This document shows positions 48,433 to 58,148 of a stretch of DNA of 64,000 nucleotides, piece after piece (the stretch's first letter is position 1; every line of letters begins with the position of its first letter). Below the pieces are notes generated by a model, which was not told the DNA's origin, made no database searches, and worked only from the letters and a program-made list of their open reading frames with translations. Location of the stretch: positions 1,054,001 through 1,118,000 of the forward strand of contig NZ_CP047898.1 in the NCBI RefSeq assembly GCF_009911795.1. The letters are read 5' to 3'. This DNA comes from Pseudarthrobacter psychrotolerans (GTDB lineage: Bacteria > Actinomycetota > Actinomycetes > Actinomycetales > Micrococcaceae). The translations under genes and the position numbers were made by a program.

Positions 48433-48915
48433 TCAGACTGCCTTCGTGTATTCGGGCTCATAGGAGCAGATGGCGTCAACCTTGCCGGCGGACGCGGAGC
48501 TTTCATCAAAGCGGTACTCGAGCCACTCGCCCACGAGCTTCTTGGCGAGCTCCAGGCCGATGACCCGCTGGCCAAGTGTGAGGACCTGGGCGTTGTTGCT
48601 GAGGACAGAGCGTTCCACGGAGTAGCTGTCGTGGGCCGTTACGGCCCGGATTCCGGGGACCTTGTTGGCCGCGATGGCCACGCCCAGCCCAGTTCCGCAG
48701 ATAAGGAGCGCACGGTCGGCGTCGCCGTCCGCCACTTTACGGGCAGCATTGACCGCGACGTGCGGGTAGGCGGTGGCATCGTTGGCCCCAACGCCGATGT
48801 CCAGCACCGAAGCGACGCGGCTGTCGGCTGTGAGCAGCGCCTTCAGTGCTTCCTTGTACTCGACGCCGGCCTCATCGTTGCCGATGACGATGCGCCAACC
48901 TGCGTGGGTGTTCAT
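48433..48915 (-). CDS. RpiB/LacA/LacB family sugar-phosphate isomerase
   Basis: A 160-residue isomerase of the RpiB fold. The N-terminal [16 protein letters not shown], the active Cys/Thr loop [22 protein letters not shown] and the [21 protein letters not shown] region are intact. In erythritol and threitol pathways an RpiB paralogue (EryI/DerI type) turns D-erythrulose 4-phosphate into D-erythrose 4-phosphate; I infer that here. Ribose 5-phosphate isomerase is the alternative. It overlaps the kinase gene by 4 bases. Confidence 0.85.
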   Translation of the reverse strand: MNTHAGWRIVIGNDEAGVEYKEALKALLTADSRVASVLDIGVGANDATAYPHVAVNAARKVADGDADRALLICGTGLGVAIAANKVPGIRAVTAHDSYSVERSVLSNNAQVLTLGQRVIGLELAKKLVGEWLEYRFDESSASAGKVDAICSYEPEYTKAV

Positions 48916-50705
48916 GTCGTTGCTCCTTTTCCGGCTGCGGAGGCCAGTTCAGAATGGTCCAGCCGCGGATCCGTGAAGCCTGGCTCCGCAGGCCCGGCGT
49001 GGATGTATGCGGCAATCCGTTCGGCGATCAGTCCAAAGGAGACCGCGCCGGGGTCGGGGTGCCCGAGGCTTTTTTCGGCCAGCGGACGGGCGCGGCCCTT
49101 GAGCGGGCGCAGTTCCGCTGTCTTCGCGGCCGCCGCCCGGGCAGCGACGGCGGCCGCGGTGAGAGACCCAGCCAGGGAGGTGCCGCCGTCGAACTCCCGG
49201 AGGAAGGCATCCCGGAACGGCAGGAGCGCGTCCACCATGGTCTTGTCGCCCGGCTCGGCCTTCCCAAGCTCCGTAATGGCGCCCACGAAAGCGGTCACGG
49301 CGGCAGCCGCGTCCTCGTCGCCGTAGGTTTCCCGGTTGCCCATGGCCAGTCCTGACGCGATGACCGCAGATCCCCACAGTGCACCTGAGGTTCCGCCGGC
49401 CCGTTCGCTCCAGGCCTCGCCGGCGGCTTCAAGCACCCGTCCCACCGAAGCGCCGGCCGTTGCCGCCTGCGCGGCGGCGTCGACTGCTGCTTCCACACCC
49501 CGGCGCATGCCGATGCCGTGGTCGCCGTCGCCCGCAATGGCGTCCAGGTTGCCGAGTTCTTCTTCGTGTTCGACGACGACGTCCCGCACTTGGGCGAGCA
49601 CGGCGGCTGTCTGCCGGCCCAGGTCCGCTGCTGCCGCCGTCGTCGTTTCTTCCACTTCACCGGCGACGGCGTCTTCCGGCCGTGCCGCCTCGCGGCGGGC
49701 ATGCGGGGCAAGGTTGCCCTTGCGGTAGGCCGGTGAGTCTGCGGGGTCGGCCCAGTACTGTTCGAGTTCCTCATCCAGCCAAAGCAGTGTGAGGGAGAGC
49801 CCGGACATGTCCAGGCTCGTGACCAGCTCTCCGCATTCCGGTTCAACCACGGTCAGGCCGGCCACGGTGAGCAGCTTTTCAATCTTGCCGAACAGGAGGA
49901 AGAGTTCGTCGTACTTGACGGTACCCAGGCCGTTGACAATGGCCACCACACGGTTTCCGGGGTGATCCGGGGTGTCTGCGAGCAGCCGCGAGACCAGCAG
50001 TTCGGCGAGTGCCGACGCCGTGGGCATGGGATGTTCCGAGATGCCCGGTTCCCCGTGGATGCCCAGGCCCAGGGACATTTGGCCCGCGGGGACACGGAAC
50101 AGCGGCGCTACGGCGCCCGGGAGGGTGCAGCCGTCGAAGGCCACGCCCAGGGAACGCGTGCGGTGATTGGCCTTGATGGCGAGCCGTTCCACCTCGTCCA
50201 GGCTCAGGCCCGCTTCAGCTGCGGCACCGGCAATCTTGAACACCGTGAGGTCGCCGGCGATGCCGCGGCGCTTCCCTATCTGGTCCAATGGCGCACTGGC
50301 GATGTCGTCCGTGACGGTGACCGTGCGGGTCTCGATGCCCTCGGCGTTCAGGCGCAGCTGCGCCTGGCCGAAATGAAGGACGTCGCCCGCGTAGTTGCCG
50401 TAGCTCAGCAGCACTCCCCCGCCGGCGTTTGCCGCTTTGGCCACGCGGTAGATCTGCCCGGCGGCCGGTGAAGCGAACATGTTTCCGCAGGCGGAGGCGG
50501 TTGCCAACCCCGGCCCTACAAGGCCGGCGAAGGCCGGGTAGTGTCCGGAGCCGCCTCCGACGACGACTGCAACCTGGCCGGCGGGCACCTCAGTCGAGCG
50601 GACCACGCCGCCGTTGACGCGGGCGACGTAGCCACGGTTGGCAGCCACAAAGCCGTCCAGCGCCTCATCCGCGAAATCAGCGGGATTGTCGAAGATCCGG
50701 GTCAT
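48912..50705 (-). CDS. Dihydroxyacetone kinase family protein (DhaK-DhaL fusion)
   Basis: A 597-residue ATP-dependent kinase. The DhaK domain has [15 protein letters not shown] near residue 50 and the substrate-linking His in [11 protein letters not shown] (near 218). The DhaL domain (from about residue 370) has the magnesium/ATP motif [15 protein letters not shown]. It lacks PTS components, so ATP is the donor. In M. smegmatis such fusions phosphorylate L- or D-erythrulose as well as dihydroxyacetone. Its two isomerase partners here favour erythrulose. Confidence 0.88.
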   Translation of the reverse strand: MTRIFDNPADFADEALDGFVAANRGYVARVNGGVVRSTEVPAGQVAVVVGGGSGHYPAFAGLVGPGLATASACGNMFASPAAGQIYRVAKAANAGGGVLLSYGNYAGDVLHFGQAQLRLNAEGIETRTVTVTDDIASAPLDQIGKRRGIAGDLTVFKIAGAAAEAGLSLDEVERLAIKANHRTRSLGVAFDGCTLPGAVAPLFRVPAGQMSLGLGIHGEPGISEHPMPTASALAELLVSRLLADTPDHPGNRVVAIVNGLGTVKYDELFLLFGKIEKLLTVAGLTVVEPECGELVTSLDMSGLSLTLLWLDEELEQYWADPADSPAYRKGNLAPHARREAARPEDAVAGEVEETTTAAAADLGRQTAAVLAQVRDVVVEHEEELGNLDAIAGDGDHGIGMRRGVEAAVDAAAQAATAGASVGRVLEAAGEAWSERAGGTSGALWGSAVIASGLAMGNRETYGDEDAAAAVTAFVGAITELGKAEPGDKTMVDALLPFRDAFLREFDGGTSLAGSLTAAAVAARAAAAKTAELRPLKGRARPLAEKSLGHPDPGAVSFGLIAERIAAYIHAGPAEPGFTDPRLDHSELASAAGKGATT

Positions 50706-50713
50706 GGCTGTTC

Positions 50714-51715
50714 CTACACTCCTGCGAGTTCCGCGGCGGGCTGTTGCCGCCCCTGGGACACCTGGCTCCGGCCCAGGGAGTAGCCGTCCTGCTTTGGCAG
50801 GACGTGGCGGCGGAGGTATTCCTGGTTGCGTGCCGTGACGCTGAGGCCGTCTCCGCCGTAGTGCTCGGCACAGATGATGCCCTGGTAGCCGGCGGCGAGT
50901 GCAACCTTGAAGGCTTCGCGGTAGTTGATGAGGCCGCTCTCCATTGGGGCGGGCATGGTGATGTAGCTGTCACGGGCCACGTCCTCGTCCCGGATGTAGT
51001 TCTTCATGTGCCAGTAGTTGGAGTACGGCATGGTGTTGGCTACCATTTCGCGCCAGTCCTCGATGGGCCGGTGCAGGCGGATCAGGTTGCCAAGGTCCGG
51101 GTTGAGCCCCACATTGGCAAGGCCGATGTCCTGCACCAGCTGTACCGAGGAGTCCGCCGTGCCGAGGTAGGTATCCTCGTACATTTCGAGGGACAGCAGG
51201 ATGCCTGCCTCTGCGGCGTGACGGCCCAGTTCCCGCAGGCGGGCGACAGCGTTGGCCCAGCTTTCCTGGTCGCCCACCGGGTCCTTGTATCCCTCAACGG
51301 TCCAGAACCACAGCTGCTTCTGCTGCTCAGGGGTAATGGCCTGGTGCAGTCCGACGGAGACAACTTCGCAGCCAAGCTCGGCCGCCGCGTCGATGGTCCG
51401 GTGGCTGTAGGCGAGGTTGTCTGCCCAGTCCGTCTCGTGGATCACGCTGCGGCGGATGGCCGAAATGACAGGGATGCCGATGCCCACATCTTCTGCGGTC
51501 TGCTTGAACTCGGCGAGCCGGTCCTTGCTCAGATCGCCGGGACGGACCCAGCTGTCGGTCAGGTCAGCGTTGGCAAAGCCGGCTTCCTTGACCTCCGTCA
51601 GGACTTCCGCCCAACTGGACGCATCGGCGTCGTTGATCTGCGTGCCCTGGGCGTCGATTCCCGGAAACTGCAGCAGCGCTGCAGTGATGGGCCAATTCTC
51701 AGCTGTGTAAGCCAC
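50714..51715 (-). CDS. Sugar phosphate isomerase/epimerase-like TIM-barrel protein (possible 3-oxo sugar-acid decarboxylase)
   Basis: A 333-residue xylose-isomerase-like TIM barrel (AP endonuclease 2 superfamily). Likely metal ligands are Glu in LSLEMYEDTY, Asp in GLNPDLGNL, His in NYWHMKNY and Glu/His in GIICAEHYGGDG. It is the first gene of the operon, 8 bases before the kinase gene. The same superfamily includes 3-oxo-isoapionate decarboxylase, which forms L-erythrulose. Paired with the hydroxy-acid dehydrogenase, this one may decarboxylate a 3-oxo sugar acid; an epimerase role is the alternative. Confidence 0.78.
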   Translation of the reverse strand: MAYTAENWPITAALLQFPGIDAQGTQINDADASSWAEVLTEVKEAGFANADLTDSWVRPGDLSKDRLAEFKQTAEDVGIGIPVISAIRRSVIHETDWADNLAYSHRTIDAAAELGCEVVSVGLHQAITPEQQKQLWFWTVEGYKDPVGDQESWANAVARLRELGRHAAEAGILLSLEMYEDTYLGTADSSVQLVQDIGLANVGLNPDLGNLIRLHRPIEDWREMVANTMPYSNYWHMKNYIRDEDVARDSYITMPAPMESGLINYREAFKVALAAGYQGIICAEHYGGDGLSVTARNQEYLRRHVLPKQDGYSLGRSQVSQGRQQPAAELAGV

Positions 51716-51742
51716 GATGCTTCACTCCTTCGTAATCCTCTT

Positions 51743-51752
51743 TCCTATAGGA
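51743..51752. promoter_or_regulatory. Palindromic operator upstream of the catabolic operon
   Basis: TCCTATAGGA is a perfect 10-bp palindrome 28 bases upstream of the TIM-barrel gene. The identical palindrome lies just before the GntR gene, each flanked by GATCT/AGATC, so it is the likely binding site of that regulator. Confidence 0.72.
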
Positions 51753-51804
51753 TCTACTATCAAAAGGGAGTTGTCAAGATCACATCCTTGCGAGGTCTTC
51801 CCAA

Positions 51805-51864
51805 ATGTAGGTCGCATTCAATGTCGTCATGGGCGCTCATGACGACATTAAATGCGGCCTACAT
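51805..51864. repeat. Long inverted repeat downstream of the GntR gene
   Basis: Two 27-base arms (ATGTAGGTCGCATTC... and its complement ...GCGGCCTACAT) differ at two positions and enclose a 6-base loop. The minus-strand transcript of the GntR gene would fold it right after the stop at 51875 and then read TTT, so it can act as a terminator. Its length suggests a dispersed palindromic element. Confidence 0.75.
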
Positions 51865-51874
51865 GGGGCTGGGC

Positions 51875-52609
51875 CTAGCTTTCCGGGGCGTCCGCAATAG
51901 CCCGGGAACGGACCTTACGGATATGGTCCGCCATGGCTGCCGCTGCTTTGTCCGGATCGCCGGTGGTAACGGCATCCAGCACTGCCTGGTGTTCCGCGAT
52001 GGCCTGCTCGGCATCCGTAATGCCTACGCCGCCGAAGAGGCGGAACCGTTGGACCTGTCCCCCGAGGGCTGAGTAAGCGGCTTCCATAAACTGGTTTCCG
52101 GTCTGGCGCGCAATCAGCTGGTGGAACCGCTCGTCCGCTTCGAGATAGTCCTTGAACTCGGCAAACGAAGGTCCCCGCGGTGCGGCTTTCAAGTCCTCGA
52201 CGGCCTGCTCCAGTTCGGCCAGGCCGTGCTGGTTGATGCGTTCACAGGCCAGCCGGGCGTTGACGGGCTCGATTGCAAGCCGCGCCTCCATCAGTTCCGC
52301 AAAATCCTCCTGCGTAAAAACGGGAGCCACTCGGTAGCCTTTGAGCGCCACCCTCCGGACCATACCTGTGTGCTCAAGCCGCGCCAGGGCCTCGCGGACG
52401 GGGGTGGGCGAAACGTCCAGCTCGCGGGCCGTCCCGTCAATGCTGACCACCGCGCCGGGTGACAGCCGGCCATCCATAAGGGAGGCCAGGAGCTCCGCAT
52501 AAACGTGGTCGGCCAGCACCTCGCGGCTAACCGCGCGGCCCGTTCTGCCGGGGCCGTTCTGGATTTCTGGCATTCTGCCGGTGCGGGGGCCTTTGGACGC
52601 GTTTTGCAT
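51875..52609 (-). CDS. GntR family transcriptional regulator (FCD domain)
   Basis: A 244-residue repressor-type regulator. It has an N-terminal winged helix (DHVYAELLASLMDGRLSPGAVVSIDGTARELDVSPTPVREALARLEHTGMV, about residues 34-84) and an all-helical FCD ligand domain (EARLAIEPVNARLAC, then DERFHQLIARQTGN and EHQAVLDAV). FCD members usually sense organic acids or sugar acids. A TCCTATAGGA palindrome lies 7 bases before its ATG, so autoregulation is likely. It is encoded upstream of the catabolic operon on the same strand. Confidence 0.92.
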   Translation of the reverse strand: MQNASKGPRTGRMPEIQNGPGRTGRAVSREVLADHVYAELLASLMDGRLSPGAVVSIDGTARELDVSPTPVREALARLEHTGMVRRVALKGYRVAPVFTQEDFAELMEARLAIEPVNARLACERINQHGLAELEQAVEDLKAAPRGPSFAEFKDYLEADERFHQLIARQTGNQFMEAAYSALGGQVQRFRLFGGVGITDAEQAIAEHQAVLDAVTTGDPDKAAAAMADHIRKVRSRAIADAPES

Positions 52610-52616
52610 AGTCAGA

Positions 52617-52626
52617 TCCTATAGGA
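52617..52626. promoter_or_regulatory. Palindromic operator upstream of the GntR gene
   Basis: TCCTATAGGA lies 7 bases before the GntR ATG and overlaps its probable ribosome site (AGGA). It is identical to the palindrome at 51743-51752 before the operon. Confidence 0.72.
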
Positions 52627-52660
52627 AGCACTGGTCGGCGACCGTTTCCGGAACGCCAAA

Positions 52661-52690
52661 AGCCCCGGCCAGGCGGACCTGGTCGGGGCT
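52661..52690 (-). terminator. Terminator of the efp-nusB transcript
   Basis: AGCCCCGGCCAGG-CGGA-CCTGGTCGGGGCT forms a 13-bp stem with one wobble or mismatch. On the minus strand it is followed by TTTGG, placed 44 bases after the nusB stop and before the GntR promoter. It separates the housekeeping block from the accessory operon. Confidence 0.82.
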
Positions 52691-52734
52691 CTTCGTGACG
52701 CTGTGCACGGACTGTTGGCCCGTACCGAAACAGC

Positions 52735-53145
52735 TCAGGCCAAGAGGGAGGGCTTCAGCTGCTGCAGGCGGCCGAGGAGGCCGTTAATGAACGACGGCGA
52801 TTCATCCGTTGAGAGCGTCTTGGACAGTGCCACTGCCTCACTGACCGCGACACCGTCCGGAACGTCGTCGTTGTAGAGCAGTTCCCACGTGCCGATCCGC
52901 AGGATGATGCGGTCCACCGAAGGCATCCGTTCCAGAGTCCAGCCCTGGGAATAGGTCTCGAGGAACTCGTCGATGGCGGTCTGCTGTGAGACGACGCCCT
53001 CCACGATTTCCAGGGTGTAGGGGTTCACGATCTGGTCGGTCAGTTCGCGCCGGGACCTGAGTACATCAAAAGCGGAAACCGAGCGCTGCTCAGCTTCGAA
53101 GAGGACATCCAGTGCCCTGTTACGGGCCTTACCGCGTGCGCTCAC
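52735..53145 (-). CDS. nusB: Transcription antitermination factor NusB
   Basis: A 136-residue all-helical protein that binds boxA RNA with NusE and promotes antitermination of rRNA transcription. The N-terminus ARGKARNRALDVLFEAEQRSVSA and the C-terminal DGVAVSEAVALSKTLSTDESPSFINGLLGRL are characteristic. Start is GTG at 53145, sharing one base with the efp stop. Confidence 0.95.
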   Translation of the reverse strand: MSARGKARNRALDVLFEAEQRSVSAFDVLRSRRELTDQIVNPYTLEIVEGVVSQQTAIDEFLETYSQGWTLERMPSVDRIILRIGTWELLYNDDVPDGVAVSEAVALSKTLSTDESPSFINGLLGRLQQLKPSLLA

Positions 53146-53708
53146 TACTCGCTGACCCGGCCGAGGTAGCTGCCGTCGCGAGTATCGACCTTGACTTTGG
53201 TGTTGTTCTCGACGAACAACGGAACCTGGATCTCATAGCCGGTTTCCAGGGTTGCGGGCTTGGTGCCGGCGGAGGAGCGGTCGCCCTGCAGGCCAGGTTC
53301 GGTGTAGGTGATCTCCAGGACAACGCTGGGCGGAAGTTCGATGTACAGCGGGTTGCCTTCGTGGATGGCGATGTTCACCATCTGGTTCTCCAGCATGAAG
53401 TTGGTGGCGTCGCCAACAGTGGCACCGGAGACGGTGAGCTGGTCGAAGTCCGAGGTGTCCATAAACACGAAGTCGGCACCGTCCTGGTACAGGTACTGGT
53501 AGTCGCGGCGGTCAACCGTGGCGGTCTCGATCTTAAGGCCGGCGTTGAACGTCTTGTCTACAACTTTGCCGGACATCACGTTCCGCATCTTGGTCCGCAC
53601 AAACGCGCCACCTTTGCCGGGCTTGACGTGCTGGAATTCAATGATGTTCCAGAGCTGGCCCTCGAGCTTAAGGACCGTTCCGTTCTTGATGTCGTTAGTG
53701 GTTGCCAC
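53145..53708 (-). CDS. efp: Elongation factor P
   Basis: A 187-residue translation factor that relieves ribosome stalling at polyproline. Three barrel domains are visible, with the [13 protein letters not shown] loop near residue 29 that carries the tip Lys, and the C-terminal [12 protein letters not shown]. It heads an efp-nusB transcript ending at the 52661-52690 hairpin. The 178 bases upstream, to the TPR gene, contain an inverted repeat but no other gene. Confidence 0.96.
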   Translation of the reverse strand: MATTNDIKNGTVLKLEGQLWNIIEFQHVKPGKGGAFVRTKMRNVMSGKVVDKTFNAGLKIETATVDRRDYQYLYQDGADFVFMDTSDFDQLTVSGATVGDATNFMLENQMVNIAIHEGNPLYIELPPSVVLEITYTEPGLQGDRSSAGTKPATLETGYEIQVPLFVENNTKVKVDTRDGSYLGRVSE

Positions 53709-53819
53709 TGGTATCCTCTGGTTTCTATCTGTCTGGTCAGTTGTCAGACGTTCTATGCCGGCCAGGCATGCCGAACGGCCTGCCAGCGCGTGTTTATCAA
53801 AAATCCAAGAACCATTCTA

Positions 53820-53858
53820 CCGGTAAAACCAGTGCGCTTTGTGTCCGGGATTTACCGG
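53820..53858. terminator. Possible hairpin after the TPR gene
   Basis: CCGGTAAAA (53820-53828) and TTTACCGG (53851-53858) are inverted arms around a 22-base loop, between the TPR gene stop and the efp start. It could end the aro-TPR transcript or be part of the efp leader. The evidence is the pairing only. Confidence 0.35.
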
Positions 53859-53886
53859 CCACCCACCCCGGAACGCGACAGGCCTC

Positions 53887-54404
53887 TCAGCAGGCAAGAT
53901 CCAGGACGTCGCGGGCCCGCTGAAGCGCCACGGTGGACGAGTAAATCTGTGCGGCATCAGCCGATTGCGCAACCCGAAGATCCAGTGCACGGGCAAAGGC
54001 TTCCACCGCGGCGGACGTTTGTCCGGCGGCGTATTGGGTCTTGCCCATGTATTGCAGGACCAAGGCTTCACGGTCGGTGCCCTGGAACTCCGCGAGTAGC
54101 TGCCGGAACAGCTCAAGGGCGCGGTCCGTACGGTGTGAGACGCGCAGCACCTCGGCCTCGAACGTGCGGAGGCGGAAGGACTCAGGGTCCTTGAAGCGGG
54201 CCTCCGCAAGCAGTTCGGCCGCCTCCGCAGCATGTCCCTCGACGATCAGGACGAAGATCTGGTCTGACGGGTCTGTGGACGCCGCCAGGGCCTCGCGGCA
54301 GGCATCCTCGTTGACGATCTCCGGCAGCAGGGACTCCGGGTTGACCCGGATTCCGGGGAAACCGGCCTCGGGCCAGTCGCTGGTACCTGCCACGTCGCCC
54401 TGCA

Positions 54405-54405
<1 letters not shown>
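53887..54405 (-). CDS. Tetratricopeptide-like protein downstream of aroB
   Basis: A 172-residue helical protein with TPR-like pairs: IFVLIVEGHAAEAAELLAEARFKDPESFRLRTFEAEVLR, then RALELFRQLLAEFQG and LVLQYMGKTQYAAGQTSAAVEAFARALDL. No signal peptide or membrane helix is evident, so it is probably a cytosolic scaffold of unknown partner. It starts inside the aroB stop (TGATG) and is the last gene of the aro operon. Confidence 0.75.
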
Positions 54406-56061
<1,656 letters not shown>

Positions 56062-56062
<1 letters not shown>

Positions 56063-57261
56063 TAGTGGCCGATCGAGTCCAGGGATGCCGGAATGTTGTC
56101 CAGGTAACCCTTGATGTTGCGGGCGGTCTCCGCCACGGAGTCACCGCCGAACTTTTCCGTGACGGCTTCCGCCAGGACCAGCGCCACCATCGCCTCGGCC
56201 ACAACACCGGCGGCCGGCACGGCACAGACGTCCGAGCGCTGGTGGTGGGCCTTCGCAGGCTCCCCCGTGCTGACATCGACCGTGCGCAGGGCGCGGGGCA
56301 CCGTGGCGATGGGCTTCATGGCTGCACGCACACGCAGGACGTCGCCGATGCTCATGCCGCCTTCAATGCCGCCGGCCCGGTTGCTGGTACGGATGATCTT
56401 GCCGTCGGCATCCTTGACGATTTCGTCGTGGGCGGCCGAACCACGGCGTGCGGCGGTGCGGAATCCGTCGCCGACTTCGACGCCCTTGATGGCCTGGATG
56501 CCCATCAGGGCGGCGGCGAGCCGGGAGTCAAGCCTGCGGTCCCAGTGGACGTAACTGCCCAGTCCGGGCGGCAGGCCGTACGCGAGAACTTCCACCACAC
56601 CGCCCAGGGTTTCGCCTTCTTTGTGTGCGGCGTCAACCTCGGCCACCATGGCGTCGGACGTCTCGCGGTCAAAGCAGCGCAAGGGATCGGCGTCGAGCGC
56701 GATCACGTTGGCGGGAACGGGCAGCGGACGGCCCTCGGGCACCGTCACGCTGGCAATGGAGACTGTGTGGCTGACCAGTTCGATGCCGAGCGCTTTGAGG
56801 AACTGGGACGCGACGGTGCCCATGGCAACACGGGTGGCGGTCTCCCGGGCGCTGGCGCGTTCCAGAACGGGCCTGGCTTCGGAGAACCCGTACTTCTGCA
56901 TTCCGGTGAAATCTGCGTGTCCCGGACGGGGCCGGGTCAAGGGCGCATTGCGGGCCTGGTCGGCCAGGATTTCCGGATCCACCGGATCGGCAGCCATGAT
57001 CTGCTCCCACTTGGGCCATTCGGAGTTGGCGACCTGGACAGCCACCGGACCGCCCTGGGTCAGGCCGTGGCGGACGCCGCCGAGAATGGTGACGACGTCC
57101 TGCTCGAACTTCATCCGTGCGCCCCGGCCATAGCCAAGGCGGCGGCGAGCCAATGATTCGGCGATCTGCCCGCTGGTGAGTTCAACACCGGCGGGGACGC
57201 CTTCAATAATTCCCATCAGGGCCGGACCATGGGATTCACCGGCAGTCAACCAACGCAACAT
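56062..57261 (-). CDS. aroC: Chorismate synthase
   Basis: The last common aromatic step, EPSP to chorismate, needing reduced FMN; 399 residues. The N-terminal [21 protein letters not shown], the [17 protein letters not shown] signature, [15 protein letters not shown] and the C-terminal [28 protein letters not shown] are clear. I prefer the ATG at 57261 to the one at 57270 because a GGATGGAAATT tract fits its ribosome site. Confidence 0.95.
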
Positions 57262-57287
57262 AATTTCCATCCTGCCACGTATGGCGG

Positions 57288-58148
57288 TCAGAACGCCCGT
57301 CGGGGAAGGCCGACTGCGTCACACATCACATCTATGACAGCTGCATTAACGTCGTCACCGCGGCCGGTGAACAGGCGTACCTGCTCCACCGCCTGGTACA
57401 ACAACATCTCGAGTCCGGGCACCACGGCGCCGCCGCCGGACTGCCACACGGACGCGATCCGGCTCGGCCAGGGATCGTAGGCCACGTCCAGGAGGACACC
57501 GGGGGTTCCGGTTCCCAGTGCGGCGATCTCCGCCGCCAGGCCGTCCGCTGCGCGCGGCGGGAGCGTGGAAATCACGACGTCGGCACTTGCCGTAGGAACG
57601 GCTGCTTCGGTCAGCGGCCGGACAACGATGGAAAGGCCAACGACGGCAGCGGCGGCGCGCGCTTCTTCGGCCCGGGACGTATCCCGGACGAACACATGTG
57701 CGTGCTGCGTGCCCAGATCCTTCAGCGCGGCCACGGCGGCAGCAGCCGTTCCGCCTCCGCCCAGGACGACGGCGGCGGGGCTGGCCGCCACTCCGGCGTT
57801 AAGGACAGCGTTGACGATTCCGGCGACGTCCGTGTTGTAGCCGATGCGCCTGACGGAGCCGAGGTCTTCCTCGAAAGTGACTGTATTGACCACACCAAGT
57901 GTCCGTGCCACGCCGCGGACTTCGTCCACTTCGGCAACCATGCCGGATTTCAGCGGCATGGTGACTGAGAGTCCACGCCAGCCCTGCTGCGTCCTGACCT
58001 GTTCCATAAAGCCGGGCAGCGCCTGTTCGGTCAGGTCCAGGGCCGTGTAGCCGATATCCATCCCGAGCTTGCGGTAGGCCGCCAGGTGCAGGGCCGGGGA
58101 CTTGGAGTGGCTGATCGGATGGCCCAGGACGGCAGCCCGGAGGCTCAT
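57288..58148 (-). CDS. aroE: Shikimate dehydrogenase
   Basis: A 286-residue NADP-dependent enzyme that reduces 3-dehydroshikimate. The shikimate-binding [18 protein letters not shown] is at the N-terminus, the [16 protein letters not shown] segment holds the catalytic Lys, and [16 protein letters not shown] binds cofactor. The ATG at 58148 overlaps the mltG stop by 4 bases; a longer reading to 58175 is less likely. It lies 26 bases before aroC. Confidence 0.94.
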   Translation of the reverse strand: MSLRAAVLGHPISHSKSPALHLAAYRKLGMDIGYTALDLTEQALPGFMEQVRTQQGWRGLSVTMPLKSGMVAEVDEVRGVARTLGVVNTVTFEEDLGSVRRIGYNTDVAGIVNAVLNAGVAASPAAVVLGGGGTAAAAVAALKDLGTQHAHVFVRDTSRAEEARAAAAVVGLSIVVRPLTEAAVPTASADVVISTLPPRAADGLAAEIAALGTGTPGVLLDVAYDPWPSRIASVWQSGGGAVVPGLEMLLYQAVEQVRLFTGRGDDVNAAVIDVMCDAVGLPRRAF

